Source: Acidobacteriota bacterium
GTDB taxonomy: Bacteria > Acidobacteriota > Terriglobia > Versatilivoradales > Versatilivoraceae
Assembly: GCA_026706225.1 (NCBI GenBank)
Contig: JAPOZE010000185.1
Span: 1-7,183 of the forward strand
Direction of reading: 5' to 3'
Length of the DNA stretch: 7,183 nt
Under the pieces are notes generated by a model. It ran no database searches. It saw only the letters and a list, made by a program, of their open reading frames with translations, and was not told the DNA's origin. Both the position numbers and the translations under genes were made by a program. Below, piece by piece: positions 5,691 to 7,183 of the stretch (position 1 is the first letter of the stretch; every line of letters starts with the position of its first letter).

Positions 5691-6653
5691 ATGCCTGTAA
5701 CCGCCTCCAAGCAACCCGCCGACTCCTCCGAAGAGGTTGCCCTCAGTTGCGCGGCCCTTGTAAAACGCTACGGCGAGGTAGTGGCGGTAGACGGCATTCA
5801 CCTGGAAGTCAGGATGGGAGAGTGTTTCGGCCTGCTGGGACCCAACGGGGCCGGCAAGACCACCACGGTCGAGATCTTCGAGGGTCTCACCATTCCCGAC
5901 GGCGGCAGGGTGGAGGTGCTGGGCCAGGGCTGGGGGGAAGGCGATGACCGCGCTCTGCGGGAACGTCTGGCCGTTCAGCTTCAGGAAACCCAGTTTGCCG
6001 ATCGCTTGACGGTGGTGGAAACCGTTGCGATGTTCCGCAGTCTTTACAAGCGGGGGTGGGAACCCGACGAAGTCATCCGACTGGTGGAGCTGGAGGAGAA
6101 GCGGGACGCCCGGGTGGGAAAGCTCTCGGGAGGACAGAAGCAGCGGCTGGCCATCGCCTGCGCGCTGGTGGCGGCTCCGCAGGTGCTCTTCCTGGACGAA
6201 CCCACTACCGGACTGGACCCTCAAGCCAAGCTTCAGCTCTGGGATCTGATCGAAGAGTTTCGTTCCCGGGGTGGTACCATACTGCTGACCACCCATTACA
6301 TGGAGGAGGCGGCCCGGCTGTGCGACCGGGTGGCCATCATGGATCATGGGAAGGTGATTGCGCTGGACACCCCCGGCGCTCTGGTGGAATCGTTGGGAGC
6401 CGATGAGATTGTGGAATTCAGCCTGGAGGGTTTCGTCGCCGACGACCGGCTCTCCCGGCTGCCCGGCGTGCGCGGGGTGCGGAGCCGCGACGGAAATTAC
6501 CTGCTTACCGTCTCCAGCGTGGCTGAAGCCCTGCCGGCCCTGCTGGCTGAAGTGGAGATTCACCGGGCTAGGCTGGTGGGTTTGACCACACACACGGCCA
6601 CTCTGGAAGACGTCTTTGTGACCCTCACCGGGAGAAAGCTCCGAGATGCCTGA
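5691..6653 (+). CDS. ABC transporter ATP-binding protein, DrrA/CcmA-like
   Basis: This 320-residue ATPase powers an ABC-2-type exporter at the inner face of the cytoplasmic membrane. All nucleotide-binding motifs are present in order: Walker A GPNGAGKTT (50-58), Q-loop VQLQET (Gln98), signature LSGGQKQ (145-151), Walker B VLFLDEP (165-171), D-loop GLD (174-176) and H-loop His202 (LLTTHYMEEA). After the core, residues about 236-320 form the extra C-terminal domain of DrrA-type drug/lipid exporters, ending in the typical TLEDVFVTLTGRKL segment. Length is normal for that class. The stop codon overlaps the permease start (ATGCCTGA, 6646-6653), so the two are translationally coupled and must form one transporter. 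Family members export antibiotics, lipids or polysaccharides; nothing here identifies the cargo. Confidence 0.95.
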   Translation: MPVTASKQPADSSEEVALSCAALVKRYGEVVAVDGIHLEVRMGECFGLLGPNGAGKTTTVEIFEGLTIPDGGRVEVLGQGWGEGDDRALRERLAVQLQETQFADRLTVVETVAMFRSLYKRGWEPDEVIRLVELEEKRDARVGKLSGGQKQRLAIACALVAAPQVLFLDEPTTGLDPQAKLQLWDLIEEFRSRGGTILLTTHYMEEAARLCDRVAIMDHGKVIALDTPGALVESLGADEIVEFSLEGFVADDRLSRLPGVRGVRSRDGNYLLTVSSVAEALPALLAEVEIHRARLVGLTTHTATLEDVFVTLTGRKLRDA

Positions 6654-7183
6654 TGTCATCGGCGCCAAGCCCCGCCCCTCGCCGGAACAGACCCTGCCGA
6701 CCGCCGATGCGGTGGACACCGGACCCTTGACCGGCGCCGCCCAGGATCCGGAGGCGTCCGTTCCGGGCGCAGCGCCGCCCCTCCCCGGGGGCAGCCGCTA
6801 CCGCCCGGTCAATCCGCTGCTGGAGCTGACGCTGGCCAGGATTCGGGAGTTCGTGAGGGAGCCCGAGGCTGTCTTCTGGGTCTTCGTTTTTCCCGTTCTT
6901 CTCGCCGTCGCCCTGGGAATTGCCTTTCGCGAAACGGGTCCGGCCACTGTCCAGGTAGCCGTGGAAGCCGACGGGCTCCAGGGGCCGGACTCGAGTTCGG
7001 TCCGGCTGATGGAATGGCTGGACGGGCGTTCCGATGTCGAGGCGGTCCTGCTGTCGCCGCAGGAGGCGGCGCGGGCGCTGCGTACCGGCAGGGTGGCGCT
7101 GTTGCTGCAGCCTGCTCGGTCGGAGGCTGCGGCGACCGGGAATCTTATCGAAAGCCCGACGTCGGAATGCTGGGCAACGGTGG
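6646..7183 (+). CDS. ABC-2 type permease, partial (runs off the window)
   Basis: The ATG at 6646 overlaps the ATPase stop, and 179 complete codons are visible before the window ends. Residues 1-55 are an unusual proline/alanine-rich, presumably cytoplasmic extension. The recognisable permease begins at NPLLELTLARIREFVREPEA (56-75). The first membrane helix follows at about 76-94 (VFWVFVFPVLLAVALGIAF). From about residue 100 comes the start of a soluble, presumably extracytoplasmic domain (VQVAVEADG ... DVEAVLLSPQEAARAL), as in ABC-2 exporters partnered with DrrA-like ATPases. A GGAG 11 bases upstream and coupling to the ATPase support the start. No good internal alternative start before the conserved part is evident. 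The last 20 or so residues read less like the family, so a frameshift near 7110-7140 cannot be excluded. Confidence 0.85.
   Translation, partial: MPDVIGAKPRPSPEQTLPTADAVDTGPLTGAAQDPEASVPGAAPPLPGGSRYRPVNPLLELTLARIREFVREPEAVFWVFVFPVLLAVALGIAFRETGPATVQVAVEADGLQGPDSSSVRLMEWLDGRSDVEAVLLSPQEAARALRTGRVALLLQPARSEAAATGNLIESPTSECWATV

Noticed and set aside
4664..5710. 348-codon open frame opposite the hydroxyacid dehydrogenase
   Set aside because: The plus strand encodes a complete dehydrogenase with all catalytic residues; the antisense frame has no family features.
5622..6719. 365-codon open frame opposite the ABC ATPase
   Set aside because: The plus strand holds every ABC ATPase motif in order; the antisense product is low-complexity and unrecognisable.

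Overview
The window is GC-rich bacterial DNA with strong G/C bias at third codon positions and GGAGG-type ribosome binding sites. A long secreted FG-GAP/VCBS-type repeat protein beside SDR and 2-hydroxyacid dehydrogenase genes and a DrrA-like ABC exporter resembles environmental Acidobacteriota (or Planctomycetota). This assignment is inferred from gene style only; there is no rRNA or other marker to confirm it.

Layout, left to right. Positions 1-392 hold no convincing gene but contain two copies, in opposite orientation, of a 17-bp G/C palindrome-like element and a short tandem motif typical of dispersed intergenic repeats. A classical short-chain dehydrogenase (393-1184, +) follows behind a strong ribosome binding site. 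It converges, across a 30-bp gap filled almost entirely by a hairpin, on a 960-residue exported protein (1215-4097, -) built of 14 calcium-loop/FG-GAP-like repeats and a C-terminal beta-sandwich-like domain. A compact divergent regulatory region (4098-4152) separates that gene from a VapB-like ribbon-helix-helix antitoxin (4153-4398, +). The antitoxin stop overlaps the start of an 18-codon relic (4395-4451) that looks like the two ends of a PIN-domain VapC toxin joined by an internal deletion. About 190 bp of non-coding sequence follows. Then come an NAD-dependent D-2-hydroxyacid dehydrogenase (4655-5650, +), a DrrA-type ABC ATPase (5691-6653, +) and its overlapping ABC-2 permease (6646 to beyond the window end, +), probably one transcription unit.

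How the genes relate. The ATPase and permease clearly work together as an exporter; its cargo cannot be read from the sequence. The hydroxyacid dehydrogenase may be co-transcribed with them, but a functional link is not evident. The antitoxin appears to be an orphan whose toxin has been destroyed, and a palindrome between its probable promoter elements suggests it may still repress itself. I see no clear new multi-gene defence or biosynthetic system. The most distinctive items are the collapsed toxin gene and the 14-repeat exported protein.
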